A stretch of DNA of 64,000 nt from Zonotrichia leucophrys gambelii (lineage: Eukaryota; Chordata; Aves; Passeriformes; Passerellidae). Both the position numbers and the translations under genes were made by a program. The notes beneath the pieces are model-generated. The model saw nothing but the letters and a program-made list of their open reading frames with translations, ran no database searches and had not been told where the DNA came from. Shown here one piece after another: positions 23,516-38,300 of the stretch (the stretch's first letter is position 1; each line of letters begins with the position of its first letter). The stretch is from assembly GCF_028769735.1 (NCBI RefSeq), contig NC_088178.1:13542857-13606856 (forward strand), in the 5' to 3' direction.

Positions 23516-24039
23516 ATTATAAATGTACAACAATTAGAACTGATTTAAGAAATAACTATAGTTTTTTTCCCAAATAGTCTATTTAATTGTAACATTTAAA
23601 AATAGAACTAAAGGATAAAGGAATTTAATCTTCAAGTGACATAGTTATTACAGAACATAGGATGAAGAAAATTCAAACTTTTACATGCCATCTTTCAAAG
23701 TAGGATCTTTCTTATTAACAAGGACATTGCCATTCAGTGTGAAAATGAAATAAAAATACAAGTATAAAACAATACCAAAGATTCATCCTTTCAGTCATTT
23801 TTGCCCTTTTATAGTCTTGATTACTTAAGAGGAAATTATTTTCTATCCCCTCTGCGCGCAGGAATTATTAGCACAGCATATTGAGAACCTTAAGACAGAA
23901 ATTTAGCATTGTGTCAGTAACTGAATCTCTACTATATGCCCTAGAAAACATTCTGATTGCCTCCATAATTTCCCAGTTCAGGCATTTTTGGCTTTGCTGC
24001 AGTATCCAAGACTACACTCACAGTAACAGCTGTGTAAGC

Positions 24040-24280
24040 AGCACTGTTCCAGTGTCTCACCACTCTCACAGGGAAGAATTTCTCTTAACATCTAATTTAA
24101 ACCTGCCCTCTTTCAGTTTAAATCCATTCCCCTTTATCCCATCACCACATGCCTCTGTAAAAGGTCTCTCTCCAGCTCTCCTGTAGCCCCTTTACATACT
24201 GGAAGGGGCTCTGGAGTGTCCACAGAGCCTTCTCTTCTCCAGGCTGAACAGCCACAAGTCACCCATCCTGTCTTCACTTA
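24040..24280 (-). mobile_element. CR1 LINE 3'-region fragment, minus strand
   Basis: The plus strand shows the reverse-complement CR1 signature: CCCTCTTTCAGTTTAAAT, CCATCACCACATGCC, AAAAGGTCTCTCTCCAGCTC, and GCCTTCTCTTCTCCAGGCTG followed by AACA. CR1 is the dominant non-LTR retrotransposon of birds and reptiles. This copy lacks the extreme 3' end and the reverse-transcriptase region. Confidence 0.85.
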
Positions 24281-27200
24281 ACGACACTGTTTAATGAGAT
24301 CCTTCCAGAGAGCAACTGAAATCTCTGCTTCTAAATATTTCAAGTCAGTGACAGAAGGACTCTATGGTAAAACAGATTTTGTCTCTCTGATGTTCTCAAA
24401 TGGAAAATTGCTTCTACTCCTTCCTCTCCAAGTACACAATGCTGTAGATGTCAGTATGCCATCTCCCTGCTTCCACCATCACTCTCCACCAGAAGCAACA
24501 GCTGCACTATTACTCATTGTATAGATAATAGTTTTCACTATTGTAAGATAAGCCAAGTAGCAAAAATTTTTTACTAATGTAAAGGCTTCTTCACAAAGAG
24601 CACCAAGGTCCCCGTCTCAATGAAGCAGAGTCTGCCCATAGGTATATTGCACTGTGAACTCCAGAAAAGTAGAGCAAAGGAAGACACCACAGTACCCCAA
24701 TTTCTAAAATATGACAGATATCCATTGCAAAGACTGATTTTTTGTTTTAATCTTAGTGCAAAATTATCACACCAATATGAGGAGAGAAACCAAAGTTTTC
24801 AGCAAGAATACAAAGAGTAATAAAAAAATTTAGGAAAAAAATGAAAAGCAACTGTGCATTCAAATATGACAAAGAAGTGGATATAAAAAATACTTCCTAT
24901 ATCCTACATCTTAGGGAGAGATAATGTTTCTCACACTTTAAGCAAGATTTGTTGAATGCATCAGTTTAAGAATGGCTCACTGAAAGGCATCCCTTGTTCC
25001 CAGCCATGCCCAGTCCTTCCTTCCCACTATTCAGTGTTAAAAGCTGCCTGGTGCCAATACAAAGGCCTCCTACCAAGCCCCATTTTCCTTCCTCAAGCAG
25101 TTGGAAATCTGACCTATATAGCATCTGACCCCAAAGAACATCTGTTCCCAGAAACTCCCACTCACTTTCTCAGACACATTAGTTAATGAGGAGTTTACTA
25201 CACTAGCAGTGTAAAATTAGTACCTTCAGTATATAATCTACAAATGCAACTAAATACCCTTCAAAAAATGAAAGGAAAAAAAGTGAAAACACTGTACTGC
25301 TTTGTGTTTTCTTCTAGCAATTTAACCACTGCATAACACAAGAAAACCCAAAGAAACCTGTGCTTGGAAGCCAGTGGTTAAGATATAAAACAGCAGCAAT
25401 CTCTAGGGATGCTCAAAGAAACCTGTGGGCTTTTCCACACAATTCATGCTTCCATGCACATATAGAACCTAGGAATTGCCATACTGAGGAACTTAATTGC
25501 CATTTTAGTATTCAGTAAGGGACTGTGTAGTGCATCATATTTATAACATGCTGACAACAGCAGCTCTTTATCCCCAGAGCCTTCAGAAAACTGTTCAGTC
25601 CATGCCCTGGCACATGTGGTATTGCAAGACAATGCAATAGAATTATACTACCCAATCCAAAAGTTCTTCCCCAATACATAAATTTACATAATATACAATT
25701 CCCCAATACACAAATTTGTAGTTTAAGTTACATTCCTGGCCCCTGTGATGTCCTACATAGAATTTCAGCATTCAAAATTCCAGCCACCTGAGCAACAGTG
25801 GGGCTCAGACCTCATACATCCATCTTCACCTTCTTTAAAATAAATAAGATACAGCATGAAATCTCAAGATACCATTAAAGCCAGTTGTTTCAGAATTTAA
25901 CCCCCCAAACTGTTCTTTCATGAAGTACTCATTATAGGTACATAAGCTCTTACCATATTAAGAAAGAAAGATTCACAAAATAAGGAGCTGTGTTCTTTCC
26001 TTTATTATGATGTACCAATACCTTGCATACAACATGCAATTTATTGCTTATTGACATTATTGCATATATCAAAGGGGAAAAAAAATCAGCCAATATAATT
26101 TTATGCAAGCTCCTAAACTGTTCAAACAAAATATAGAAATGCTTTACAATATCACTGAAATGCTAACAAATAATTCAGATTCTGTCCTGTAATAGAAAGT
26201 AAATTTAAACCCATAATACTTAATAATTCACTTTGCTATGACGGGTTACTTTTATCACCAATCTTCAGAATTGTTATATTGCATGTTTAAGTTCTTGTGC
26301 CATGATAAGGATTGCTACTCCAATCAGGTCACATTACTAGCTGAATTTAATAACGTGATCCTGACATTTTGTGACAGTATTAGAATTTACTGCAAACCAG
26401 ATTGTCAAGATTTACCAGAAATCAGTCTAGCAGAATCTACAGTTTTCATCCTGAATCTGCACATAAGTTAGCTAAACTCATCAAGTTTCTTCTTAGATAG
26501 ATAATATAAACATTTTCAAATTACAGGCTCCATTACTTATGCCTAACTTGTAACTCATTTGTTCCAAACAGGTTTTCTAATTTGATTTTATAACAGGTTA
26601 GCTGTGCTTATTCTACATAAATAGGTATCTGTCAATATTGAAGAAAACACTGTTTGGTAAATGCATGCTAGAAACAAATGCTGGACATTTGGATGTGTGC
26701 ATATTAAGTGTGCAAATTATATAGCCGAGCTCATGATTAGCCCTTTTCCTCCCTTCCCCTTATGATTTGGTGTTTCTTGTGAAACTGGAATAGGATTACT
26801 ATAAACAAAACCACATTGCATTCAAAATTTTGTATTCTGTATTACAGCTTAGTATTCATATTTAAATGTTGCTTTCAAACCTAGCAAATTTTTAAAAATA
26901 CCAAAATTTAAAAACTTAGAAGACAATTTACATGCAACATCTTCCATCTGGGTGCAGATTCTCATATACTTAAATATTTATAGGCTCATAAAAGCATGTC
27001 CTGTCCACAAGACAAGTACAATGTTTGACATCCCACACATAGATTAAAAAAAAAGATACAATACAGAATATTTTACTTGCTTTTATGTTTTCAATTTCAG
27101 TAAGTAGGAAGTTACAAATAGCACACTGAATCATTATGTGATTGATACCAAGCCATGCTGATCTCTTCATACTTCACTCTCTTACAGACACTTCTTTTAC

Positions 27201-27614
27201 TCACAACTAGGTTAAAAAGGTATTTACTAAGTATTAAACAGATGCCCTCTCTCAGTGCAGGACATCACACAATGAAACTGTTCTCAGAAGAAATTTTGCC
27301 AAAATATTTCTTATACCAAACAATATGATTTATTCTTCATAGCTACTTTCCATTCTTTACTGAGCTATAAAGTGCTTGGTTATTATAAATAGAACAAGAC
27401 TTGAAAGGAGGTAGCTAGTAGGAATTTTTAATGGATAAGAAACCTTACCAAGTGTTACCATCTAAAAGTATGACTTGACGCTTTATCCCAGATCTGTGAA
27501 CAACCCAGGCAGCACATATTTCAACTTCTCTGCCATAAAAACAACTTTCAAGTTGCTTTCAGAAAATCCTAAGAATTTCACCTAATACAGATTTTATCCA
27601 GGTTTGGATGAAGG

Positions 27615-28015
27615 TTAAAAGTTCACAAATATTGTCACTATTTCCATCTGGCTGCCATCAATCAGGGTATCAGCAATGAAGTTCCATTCTTTTTCTGCCT
27701 GTATTCCACAGACAGAGAAATCTGACCAGGAACAAACCTTCCCTCGTGGAGTTCCTTGTAGCCAGATAATGCTGTTGTACAGTAGGGTATTAAAATATGA
27801 AAGGGGCTTGCAAAAGTTTTCAGTCTTCCATACTTGCACTTTTTCATCTGAAAATTCTAGTCCCTTTCTATTTGCTTCATTGATGGCTTTCAGCAGCAGC
27901 CAACAGCACAGCAGACCCTAAGCTGGAGTCATTGTCAAGCAGCCCTTTATTTTCCTGACTGGCTCAGCAGAAGCATCACAAAATAATTTTTCAGACTTCG
28001 CTATTAAATTGTCTT
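27615..28015 (-). pseudogene. Protein-like stretch with one internal stop; possible pseudogene fragment
   Basis: One minus-strand frame runs about 134 codons with a single internal TAG (27918-27916) and ends in TAA at 27615. It reads like real protein, with segments such as LLLKAINEANRKGLEFSDEK and IADTLIDGSQMEIVTIFVNF. I do not recognise the family. Just upstream, near 28060-28130, another frame gives QAVQDGIPVVDYCMKRTFS after an acceptor-like TTATTCTTTAG. It could be an old pseudogene, an exon of an unknown gene or chance. Confidence 0.25.
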
Positions 28016-30919
28016 TTACATAAAGCTTGAACATACATATGCTTAAACACACACAAAACCATGAGAAAAAGTCCTCTTCATACAATAATCAACAACTGGT
28101 ATTCCATCTTGTACAGCTTGAAAGTTCTAAAGAATAAAATTTCATTTTCCATCACGAACAGAGACACAAACACCTAAACCTTTTTGCTATATATCTGTCT
28201 GCTGTTGTCCCAAGCACAGCAGTAGGAAGACATCTGGATCTCTAGGTGTGTACTCAAAGTCTTCTCCTCCTCTCCTTTTTAAAGCTGCCTGAAAGCATTT
28301 GCTCACTTGTGTAGGCTTTTACCCTTAGGTTGTTAGTTCTGCAATATGAGTAATCTTCTCCCACAATATTTGAAGCAAAGATGGAAGTCATTCTCTTCCA
28401 AACACTGTGACTATTTAAACTTTTAATAAACTTTAGTACATAATTTGGAGTTGTTAAGAATTTATATATGAAGCCAGCTCCCGTTATTTTCCTGTGCACA
28501 TATTTCATTTTTCAATGGATTATATGTTTTAAGCAATTAAGTTATTAAATTATGGAGTTCCGTCAAGATAGCATGTATTTATAGAGGTAAAGTAGGCTTC
28601 AGAGATGTAATTCTTACAACTGAAGAATTCAGACAAATAACCCATACAGCATCCCTGTTGTTGAGCCTCCACTGAAATCCACTGAAACACTCTGAGAAAA
28701 TGAGTATTTGAAGTAAACTTCCTCTCTGCAAGTACTGATTCCACAATCAGTTACAGAACACCTAACCTACCACTCTCCTGCAGAGTGCTGAAAGTGGTAT
28801 TTACTCATCTTTTGATGAAAAATTAAAGCCATATAGAAGAGAAACTTGCATTTCTACATACAGCCTAACTGGTACCAATAGTCTATCCCATGATCAGCAA
28901 GCTACTGTCACCTGGTATTGAAGAATGGAAAAGAAAAGAAAACCAAGCTATTTTTTACAAGATCTCTCCTTCCATTTGATATGCCCATAGAAAAGACACC
29001 TGGTGACATGCCAAGGGTCTGCTTTTACAATGCATTTGTTAAAAAATAAAGTTTTAAGCCACTAATAAGATATTACATTCAAAAGCATTTGTTACTATGC
29101 TAATTACCATGCATTTACTTTTCTGCATAAAAAAAGCAGAGACACAAGCTTACAACATTAAATTTTATCAATATTTCACCACATTTTTAAAATTAATAAA
29201 GTGCAATTAAAAAATGGGTGCCACAGCTATCTAATTTGCTGTATTATAAGCTTTTAATGGCAGGTAAAAAGTGCCCTATACACTACTGTATTCAGTACAT
29301 CACAACTTTGCTGCCTGTTTACTGAAGTCTTTGCTGAAAGCACAGCTGTTAATAGTTTTTTTTAATAAGAAAATTTTCTTCTGATGCATCAGGACATAAC
29401 TGTAATAACTTTTTTAAAAAATTATAAAATTTAGAGCTAATGCATTGCAAAATAGGTTTTTAATTACACTAATTTTGTGCAGCAATGCAAAATACTAGCT
29501 GTTCTAAAAGAATTATCTCACTGCCCTTCAATCCTGGATTGTTGGCCAAAGTGTAGTGTGAAGAGTTTTGGATTGTTTTTTGTTTCTAAATCTAGTTTTA
29601 ACATCAATTTTATTATAGCTTGACTTACTTTTTTTTCCCCTATCAAACACAAGTGTATCTAGAATGTGGAGGAAGTAGGCAATTTTAATGAATGGCCTCT
29701 ACTGACAACAAAATATTTAAAATACTGAAATATTAAAATCAATTAAGAAATTATAAATTTCAGAAACTTGTCATTAATTATCACCCTAAGAGTTTCTCCA
29801 AATCATCTTATCAATTTTTTAATCCTACTTCCCTAAAAAGAAAAGCAGACTTCTATTTTCAAGCATACTTCTCCAAAACGCTTGAATTTACTCAATTTTA
29901 GAAAGGAACAAGCTTTTACAAAGCTATGAATCACAGGAATCTAGTGATGTAAAAAGTAAAGAAAAGATTATTTTGCATCAGGTATAGTGAAATCACATTT
30001 TAAAAGATACCAGATTCCGCAAATGAGCATAAAAGAGAGTCTGTTGCTTTGAGCAGGATGGACTCTGTGGATTTACTGGTACCCAAAGGAGGCAATGCAC
30101 TCACTCAGATCATACAGCTCAAGAGATGAATTCTTAACTCTCCCAATCTTTTTTGTCTGTAGGCTGTGAAGTGTTAATAACCATGGGATCCAAACCCACA
30201 AGTACTGACAATCCTTACTATCTCCCTCAACAAGGCAGGATTGGGAAACTTTTAGAAAACAGCCTGCCGAGCTGAGCAATGGAACTAGGCTTTCAAAAGT
30301 GCATTTTACACAAGTCCAAACAATACTCCCTGACAGCATTTCAGCTGGGGAACCAAACTCATTGCAGCTGCCTTGGTTGGGAGGCATTTCAGCCTATGCA
30401 GCTCTCCTGGGTCTTACATGCAATTTCTGGATGAGGGGAGTGCCCAGTCCCTCACCAGGGAGGACAGCACGGGGCACTCACACCTCTGACCATGGAAGGG
30501 AGAGCTCACATCACCCAGCTTTATCAGAGGGAACAGGACTAATCACCCTACACAGAGTCAATATGCTACTTTTCTGTTTAAAAATAAATTGTTTAAACAG
30601 ACTGCTACAATAATTGAGATGTGCACTGAAGCTGCAGTGAAAATGGACACTTTTACCACTCCTACACCAAGGAAAAAAAAACACAGAAGTTAATCAGTCA
30701 CAATTCCAGATAAAAGAAGTAAAACAAAACAAATTTACACATAAATATAGCTATCAAAATCATTTTAAATAAAACATAACTCAGAATTTCCTCAAATTGA
30801 ATCACAAATGAGATTTAGGACTATTCCTAGATGGTGAGAATCCTCTGTGATGACCTCCAAGTCTTCAAGTTCACAGACAGAGTAAATGAGTATCTATTGA
30901 CAAATGTGTGGTTTAAAAC

Positions 30920-30938
30920 AAAAAAAAAAAAAAAAAAA
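30920..30938 (+). repeat. Poly(A) tract of 19
   Basis: A homopolymer run in intergenic DNA with no recognisable element attached. Confidence 0.9.
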
Positions 30939-31828
30939 TTGTGTCTACAGAGATCAACTGTTCCTTCTACAGAATCACCACAGTTTTAGAGGAGTTTGGC
31001 ACAGTTAATTCAATAGTGTTCTTAGTCAGATCTTAGATTTCTGACTTGATTAGCATCAAAAATGTGACAAAAACCCTCAACGATTCATATCAAACAGGTC
31101 ATTTTTGTTATACAAGAAAAAAGTATTACTTAAAGTTACACATCACATATACACAAGATTTTTATATCTTTGCAGTTAAACTTTGAATCCAAATAGCCAA
31201 TGATTAAAAATACTCTGAGAAGACTTGCAGCACTTCTCAAAGGTAGTAGCAGCAAAGGAAAGAGCACTTCAGTAAGAACTATGCCATTTCCACACATCAT
31301 CTACAATATTAACTTACAAAAATGTTCCATGGGGAATTTAGAAGATGTAAAATTGCATGTAACCTAGGACAGCACATGGGAATCCATCCCATCAATGGGA
31401 GAATTTTAACAGCTCTTAAGATATCATGTGATCTTATAATACAGCATTTTAGATAAAATTATTTCAAAATTTCCCGAAGTGGTTTGCATTCATATAAGGC
31501 AGAACAAAAAGCAGTAAAAGACTTCATAGAATCAAAGCCAAATTTTTAGCTTTTCTTGCAAAAATTAAAAAGTTGTCAAGAATGAAATCTTGATTGTTAT
31601 TCCTAGAAGAAAACATAGAAACGTGCCTGGAAAATTGCACCATATCAGGAGTTTGGGGAATTTTTCATTTTCTAAAAAAACAGATATGTCAGTATTCACT
31701 GGATTTATAAAACATTTTGATCAGAGAAACCTGAGAGAAACACTTTAACCAGTCTGCTCCTTTCTAATTTCTGATGCTTGCAACTGCTTACAACAGGCAT
31801 GTGGAGCTCATCTGTGTGAGCTCTTGCT

Positions 31829-31834
31829 TTTATT
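31829..31834 (-). terminator. TLCD4: Possible TLCD4 polyadenylation signal
   Basis: The minus strand reads AATAAA about 180 bp after the TLCD4 stop codon. Other hexamers further down could be used instead. Confidence 0.4.
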
Positions 31835-32011
31835 CCTCACTGGACAGGATCCGCAAAGCGTGGCCCTGGGTGTGCAGGCAGTGTGGCTAGGGAAAGAGTA
31901 AGGTCAGTACAGAGGTAATACCTTGTTTCCATAATAGGAGCATTCCATGACAGAAATGTGCACTGTTTCCCAAATTATTTTCATAGCAGAAATTTAATTT
32001 ATGTATGATTT

Positions 32012-32327
32012 CTAGGCAGATTTTCCATTTCTATGAGTTTTCGCTTCCTCCTGTCCAATAAGACAAATGACCTTGTAGCATCCTTTTGCAATTTTGACCA
32101 TCCACATCACATTCATAATATCCAAGACAACGCTTGAGATAATCCAGGCGCTCTGGGCTGCAAATCCTAATCTCCGGAAGCCTTCTGTTCCAAATGAAGA
32201 AATGACGTGGCTGTAATACACAGGCATGACGGCAATCCTCACCACGAAGAACACAACTGTCATCAGCACACCATTGAGGATGTTGGCCTTTGAAGATTTG
32301 GGATATCCCAGTACTTCAAAAAACCAC
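32012..32327 (-). CDS. TLCD4: TLCD4 last coding exon
   Basis: The acceptor is CTTTTGCAG. The exon encodes [20 protein letters not shown], two or more membrane helices and the C-terminus THRNGKSA before the stop at 32014-32012. Confidence 0.95.
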
Positions 32328-35300
32328 CTGCAAAAGAAGTGTTCACAAATACCAGGCAGACTTGAAGCCATCTCATTAAAAATTATTTTGCTTCAAGTTT
32401 ATTTTTAATTCATCATGTATTAATTGCTTCTACCTTTATAATTTCTAAATTATTGCACTTTGTCTTGGCTTAGTTACAAATCCTTATGCTTGGCTGCACT
32501 TTTTCCCCACCACTTAAGCAGTGTATGAGATCTAGTATACTGCAGAATAACACATAGAAAATCCTGATATGAATTGTGAACCAGTTGACAAACCACGTGC
32601 ATTTCAGTGACTACTGTATAATATACAATAATAAAACTATAAAGACATATTTAATACTTGCTATAAAACTTGTTATAGTTTATACCAACAGCAGCTAAAA
32701 TTGTCTCATTGAAAGCAACTCTAAAATTGCATTTGGATTTGGTAATCCAGACAGAGCTCTAATTTCTTGTAACTGGGATTTTCTGACTGCTTCTGTTCAG
32801 CTCAAAACCAGAACATTTTCAGAACCAGACATTGTCAACTCTTGATCATGTCACAACTTGGAACATTACCCAATGAAAAAAGATAAATCTAAAAACTGCC
32901 TCTCCATCTACTGCTGGGTCATAAATGGTCTTTAAAAAAGAATTCTTGCATATTTATTCCTAGATATAGTAGACAGGCCTAACTTATCTATTGCCTAGCA
33001 CACAGAATCTGAGAGTTGAAAAAGGAACAACAAACTTTGTCATTCACACTTAAACCAGAATAAACAAGTAAAATTTGTGCAGCAATGGCAGATGGGACCA
33101 GAGCAAAATAACTTAAATCACTGTATTCATAATGGGGGATGGGGAAGAGAACTAAATAATCCGTTTTTCTCCAATAAGATACAAGGCTAAAATGATTTAA
33201 CAAAAAAACAGTTCTAAACCTGGTTTTAAAAGTAAATTTTAATTTAATTACCTACAGATTATAAGAATTTATAATTACCTAGGTAATTATAAATACACTA
33301 GAAAGATTTTCCAGACATCCAGCTCTAACAGAAATAGTGTAGAAATTCATTAAGCATGCAACTAGGACAATTAAAATCCAGGCACTCGAGGTGGCAGTCC
33401 AGCCCGGAAGCAAGAGGCCTCACCATAGAAACACTCACTGACATGAAGAGAAAGACCTGACATGTTTGGTCAGATTTACAATCAAAGCTCTCACTTTCAA
33501 AGATATATACAATGCAGAATCAAAACTTAATGTAAAAAATGGTTTTCAAACATACTGCAATGTGCCAGTATAGGTAATGGCATCTTTTTAGCAACTTCCC
33601 TTTCCCAGCAAATAAAAAAAGTCTGTAAATAACAGTTACCATTACAATTTTACCCGCCACAGTTCAGAATTAATTACATAAATGCTGATACTAACATTAA
33701 AAGATCTAAATGCTTGGCATGGAGACAACATCCAATTAGAGATCCCTAACAACACAGACAGGAAACACAGAGACAGTTCTAAGATTAGAATATCTTTTAT
33801 ATTTTAATAAGAGCACTTTTGGTAGACTAAGAATGCAAACAAGAAGCATAATGTAAGTCGTTATCATTATCCACTACTTACTCTCTTAAGGGTCTGATTC
33901 ACTTCAAATTTAATGGAAAAAAATCATGCACTAATGAGATGACATGTCTAAATGCAAGGGACTTTATTATCTCCTGCAGCAATTTCTGCTTTTCTGAGAG
34001 AGTGCTAAATGTCAGTATTCAAAGACCCATAATCTCACCATGGGCATTTTAAAAGTATAAAATTACTTTTAAAAGTATAAATTACTTTTAATAGCCAGAT
34101 GGACCACAATTCTTTCTAATGCCACAGTCTGAAAGGTAAGCATCAGAGTAGGAACCCACATGAACCCAGGATGACATCCTATCTTGATAGAAGCTGGGAC
34201 AACAGCAATTCTCTAAGACATGAATATCAATATAAACCCTTTTTTCATTAAGTTTGAGGAAGTGTTTATTTAGTCTTTATTTTCTCTGTGCACACAGAGC
34301 ACAGGCTACAACAGACTGGTATCTCCCACTCATCTGCACTGGGGCAGAGGAAAGCAGCCTCTGGAGAGCTCCATTATCCCACCCTGTCCTCCTGGGAGTT
34401 TGAGTTTACCAAACTGATGTTCAAAAGGGACCACAGCACAATCTTTTTTATCTGTAAGAGCACTGAGGAATGCTACAGTGTCATAAAACACTTCAGAGAC
34501 TAAGTCACAATGCAGTAATGGGCAATAGCCTGTCTGCAGGAGGAATACAGTTTCTATTTGCCTTATCCTTTCTTTATCAGACATGTGGAAAAGCAAACAG
34601 ATGCCACACTTGTAGAAGCAGTAAAGCAGAAATACACCCCAAAAGCATGGTTAAGAAAATGGCATCTGATACACTGAAAGTCCTCATCCTACCTTGCAAA
34701 AAACTGGAGAAAGAGGAGAAGATTGCAGCCCTGCTCTGTACCAAAGCCCCTCACCTGAGGTGAAGTCTTTGTGGAGCAAATCCTACCCCCAGCTGTGGCC
34801 TGAAGGCTACAGAGTAAGGGGCGAGGCCGCCTTCCCCTCAGCACCATGCAACTCCAATGAGAGCTTTCCCCTTGCAGCAGTACGTGGCATTACCAGCCTC
34901 CTTTTCTGATACAGCAGCACATCAGGGAAAACACTTCAACCCGCAGCCAGGGCAGGCTCTGAGCTCTGCAGGAGAAGCTTCAGCCCCTTTCTTCTCTAAC
35001 CACAGGTGAGAGGATTAACCATAACCATCATAGTTAAGTGCTGACAATAGCGTGCAGAACTATTTTTGAAGGCAAATAAAGAATATGCATTTATATTATT
35101 CTAGATATTAATATTCATATATAAATATTGATCTATGTGTAGAGAATACTGGAAAATAAAATTCAAATTATACAGGACAATGCAATTCCATTCTAGGATT
35201 CTGATGACAATATTATCTTGCCTCTTTTCCTCATCCATGATACAAAGAAAAAACATCCATATTGAAGATGGCTTTATTATAAAAAATAAATGAATATACA

Positions 35301-38300
35301 AAAGTTAATAAAGAATATTTTATTTGTGAATTTTTTTTTGTCTAGTATTTTCATAAAAAGCTGGTATTTCATACAAAGCCTGGTCTAATCCAGAAAGGAA
35401 CTGGGAGATGAATACATTAGTTATACTGTTGCAGCTATAGCAGCAAAATGTTTTCATAGCAAAAAAGACTTTCATATAGGAATCCTTAGTTCAATATATA
35501 TAAATTCCCTGTCAGCAGACATTCCACAACTTTAAAAAGACTTCCTAAGTGACAGAAATAGTAATGCAGATTCAGTTTTAAAAGAGCTATGGAAAACCTC
35601 CCTAACCACTTACCGCTGATTGACAAAAGGAGTGGAGAACTCTGCAAGGAGACGGAAGTTTCCAAAATAAGCCAGCAGACCTTTGCTCTGGTTAGCAAAA
35701 CAAAACAGACACACAAAAATCAACAATGTAGATGTGAAGTTGTCATTTGAGCCTCTAAGTATACACAGAATGATACATCAGCTCAACTTCTTTAACAGAG
35801 CTGAGTTTGCCAGCTGTGGCCACGTTTCCTGCACTTTCTAAGCAAGTTTTTTCACAAAAGCTGCAATTGTCCTTCGGGTATCTCCAATCAGTAGCTTCTT
35901 ACTTCAAATAAATCTTTATAAGACCTACAGTTAAATGGCCATGAAAAGCTAACTAGAGAAGACTTGCACAAGTAGTCATAGATTACTAATAACCATGATA
36001 GCATTACTGCCTGAAATAATTATAAACATTTTTGATTTTCCAATGTTTAAACAAGCCCAAATAGAAACACTTTATGCTGAAGAAAAATCTCCCTGCATTG
36101 CTGTAGGAACATATTTTGCCAAAGCAAAGACGAATTGCCAGCTCTAATTTGAGAGCAGGGAAGGGCACAGGAAGCCCTTCCTTCCCTCCTGCAGAGGGCA
36201 GGGACAGCTCTGCCAGCGGCTCTGCCAGTCCCTGCCCTGCCGTGGGTCAGGCACAGCTCCTCCGTGGGGCACATCCACACCACATCCCCTCCAGCTGAGC
36301 TCTTTCCCCCAAGTGACACACACTATCCACTTACACAACTGCTGGGTAAGCAGCAGTTTGCAAGTGTAGAGATAAACAGATTGGGGGGTTTTCATTTCCT
36401 TCGTTCCCTGAACAACCTATGGAGTGGGTGTCAGATTCCTCTTTTCCCCACCAAGCAAGCAAATACCCACCACTTCAAGCTTTTCATGTCGGTTTGCACC
36501 ACACCAAAGAGAAAATCTGTGCGTTTAACCAAATTCTTTTTATCCCCAAAAGGCAATTTGGAAATAACATATTTAGGGGTGACTTTCTCTGAAGGCAACA
36601 GACTGAGAGCAACACACTGGCATCCACAGGCAAAGCTATATCCACATAGAAATAAATGCTTTTAAAGAAGCTCACACTAATATTATGCTTTCTGTTTCCT
36701 CCAGAAACAACTAATGAATTTTCAGCACAGAGGATCAGCCTTGGTAGTGGTATTTTAATTTATTTAATATTCAACTCTAATTCACTTTCATCCATGATAA
36801 TAATAGTAAATTTAATTATCTTCAACCAGGAATAGAGTATTTACTTGACAGCATACTTCAGGCCCCTTTAAACCCTTACATGGGAAATCTGACAGTAATC
36901 TGGCATCTCCACACTTTCAGTATTACAAGCCTGGGATTCACACAGTAGGCAGGGAAGACATCATTAAGGTTGGAAAAGCCCTCTAAGATTGAGTCCAACC
37001 ATTAACTGAGCTCTGTGTGCTCACCACTAAAGCATATCTCCAAGTGCCACATCCACACACCTTTCCAGCTTTCATGGATGGTGATTCTACCCCTTCCCTG
37101 AACACTTGCCTGACCACCCTTCAAATGTAGAAGTTCTTCCTTCTATCCAAACTAAACCTCCCCTGGCACAACTTGTGGCCAGTTCCCCTGGTCCTGTCAC
37201 TTGTTACCTGGGAGACAGAAGCAGAACATAACCACTTGAAACCATTTCCCTCTAACTTTCCAACTAAATATTCAAGCTTGTGGTTTTATTTAAAACCCTG
37301 TTCTATAATCATATGAAAAGCTCTTCTGTCAAAGTCTCTTTACAGCAAAAATTGAGAAGAGTTTTTAATTTCAACAAAGTTACACATTTTTGTTGTAGTG
37401 TAACATTGAAAAGTCATGCATTTACCACAAATAACTGATAAAAACAGTTAAAATAATGATTCAAAGTATAAGTATGCCTTTCATTAACCAGTAATTTTTT
37501 TAACATTAAGCAAGTGAGGTCTATAAAAGCTGTTTCTTTAATCTCATCTGCTTATGTTACAAGAAAATACAACACTTACCAGTACGAAATAGTAAGCATA
37601 CAGAGCTGCCAAGTGATGTATTACAAAAAATTTGTCACCAATTGCCTTCCAGTAGTAAATAATAAGCAATAGATCTACAAGAAAACAGAAATAACTATAA
37701 AGAACTATTTATTATACAATCATTGACCTCAGAATAGCTTCTCTACATTTTAGAGATATACCAAGACATGGCATCAGTAGAAACCCTTTGAATTAATGAT
37801 GTCTGAAGAGAACATCTTCATCCCAAAGACTTCACTTCAGTCAAAGTATTAGGCAACAGCATTCTCCCAACAATTTCCATAAATTATTACTTTCCACATG
37901 AATGGAAATACAGATGTAGTAACTTTAGCCAAAGTAGTTTGGAAGGAAAAGGTGGATCCTGAATCTCACAGTGACCTCACACTTATAACGCCAAAAATCT
38001 GGCACATATGACATAAAAAAAGGCAGGTCTGCAGGGGGCATTGCAAACATACAAATACATGCAACAAATGCAGGGATCTATCATGGAGAACCTCTGAATC
38101 AAAAAGTAAAGTACATTAGTAAATTTGGTACCATTTACCAAAACTATTTTGCAAGAGGCATTTGGAATAAGAAGCATATTTACTTTATTAAATCCCAATT
38201 TTCTAATTACTGCAAAAGTGACATAGCAAGTTAGCGTAAAAAACAAAGTTTTAACATATAATAAACAAAAAAAAAACCTAAAAAAAAAAAATCTTTCTTT

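Larger units (their letters stand above)
23100..31800. other. Intergenic region between TLCD4 and HCCS
   Basis: AT-rich DNA with no confident gene. It holds repeat copy B, a CR1 fragment at 24040-24280, a protein-like minus-strand stretch at 27615-28015, an A19 run at 30920-30938 and a GC-richer patch near 30340-30560 that I could not identify. Confidence 0.5.
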
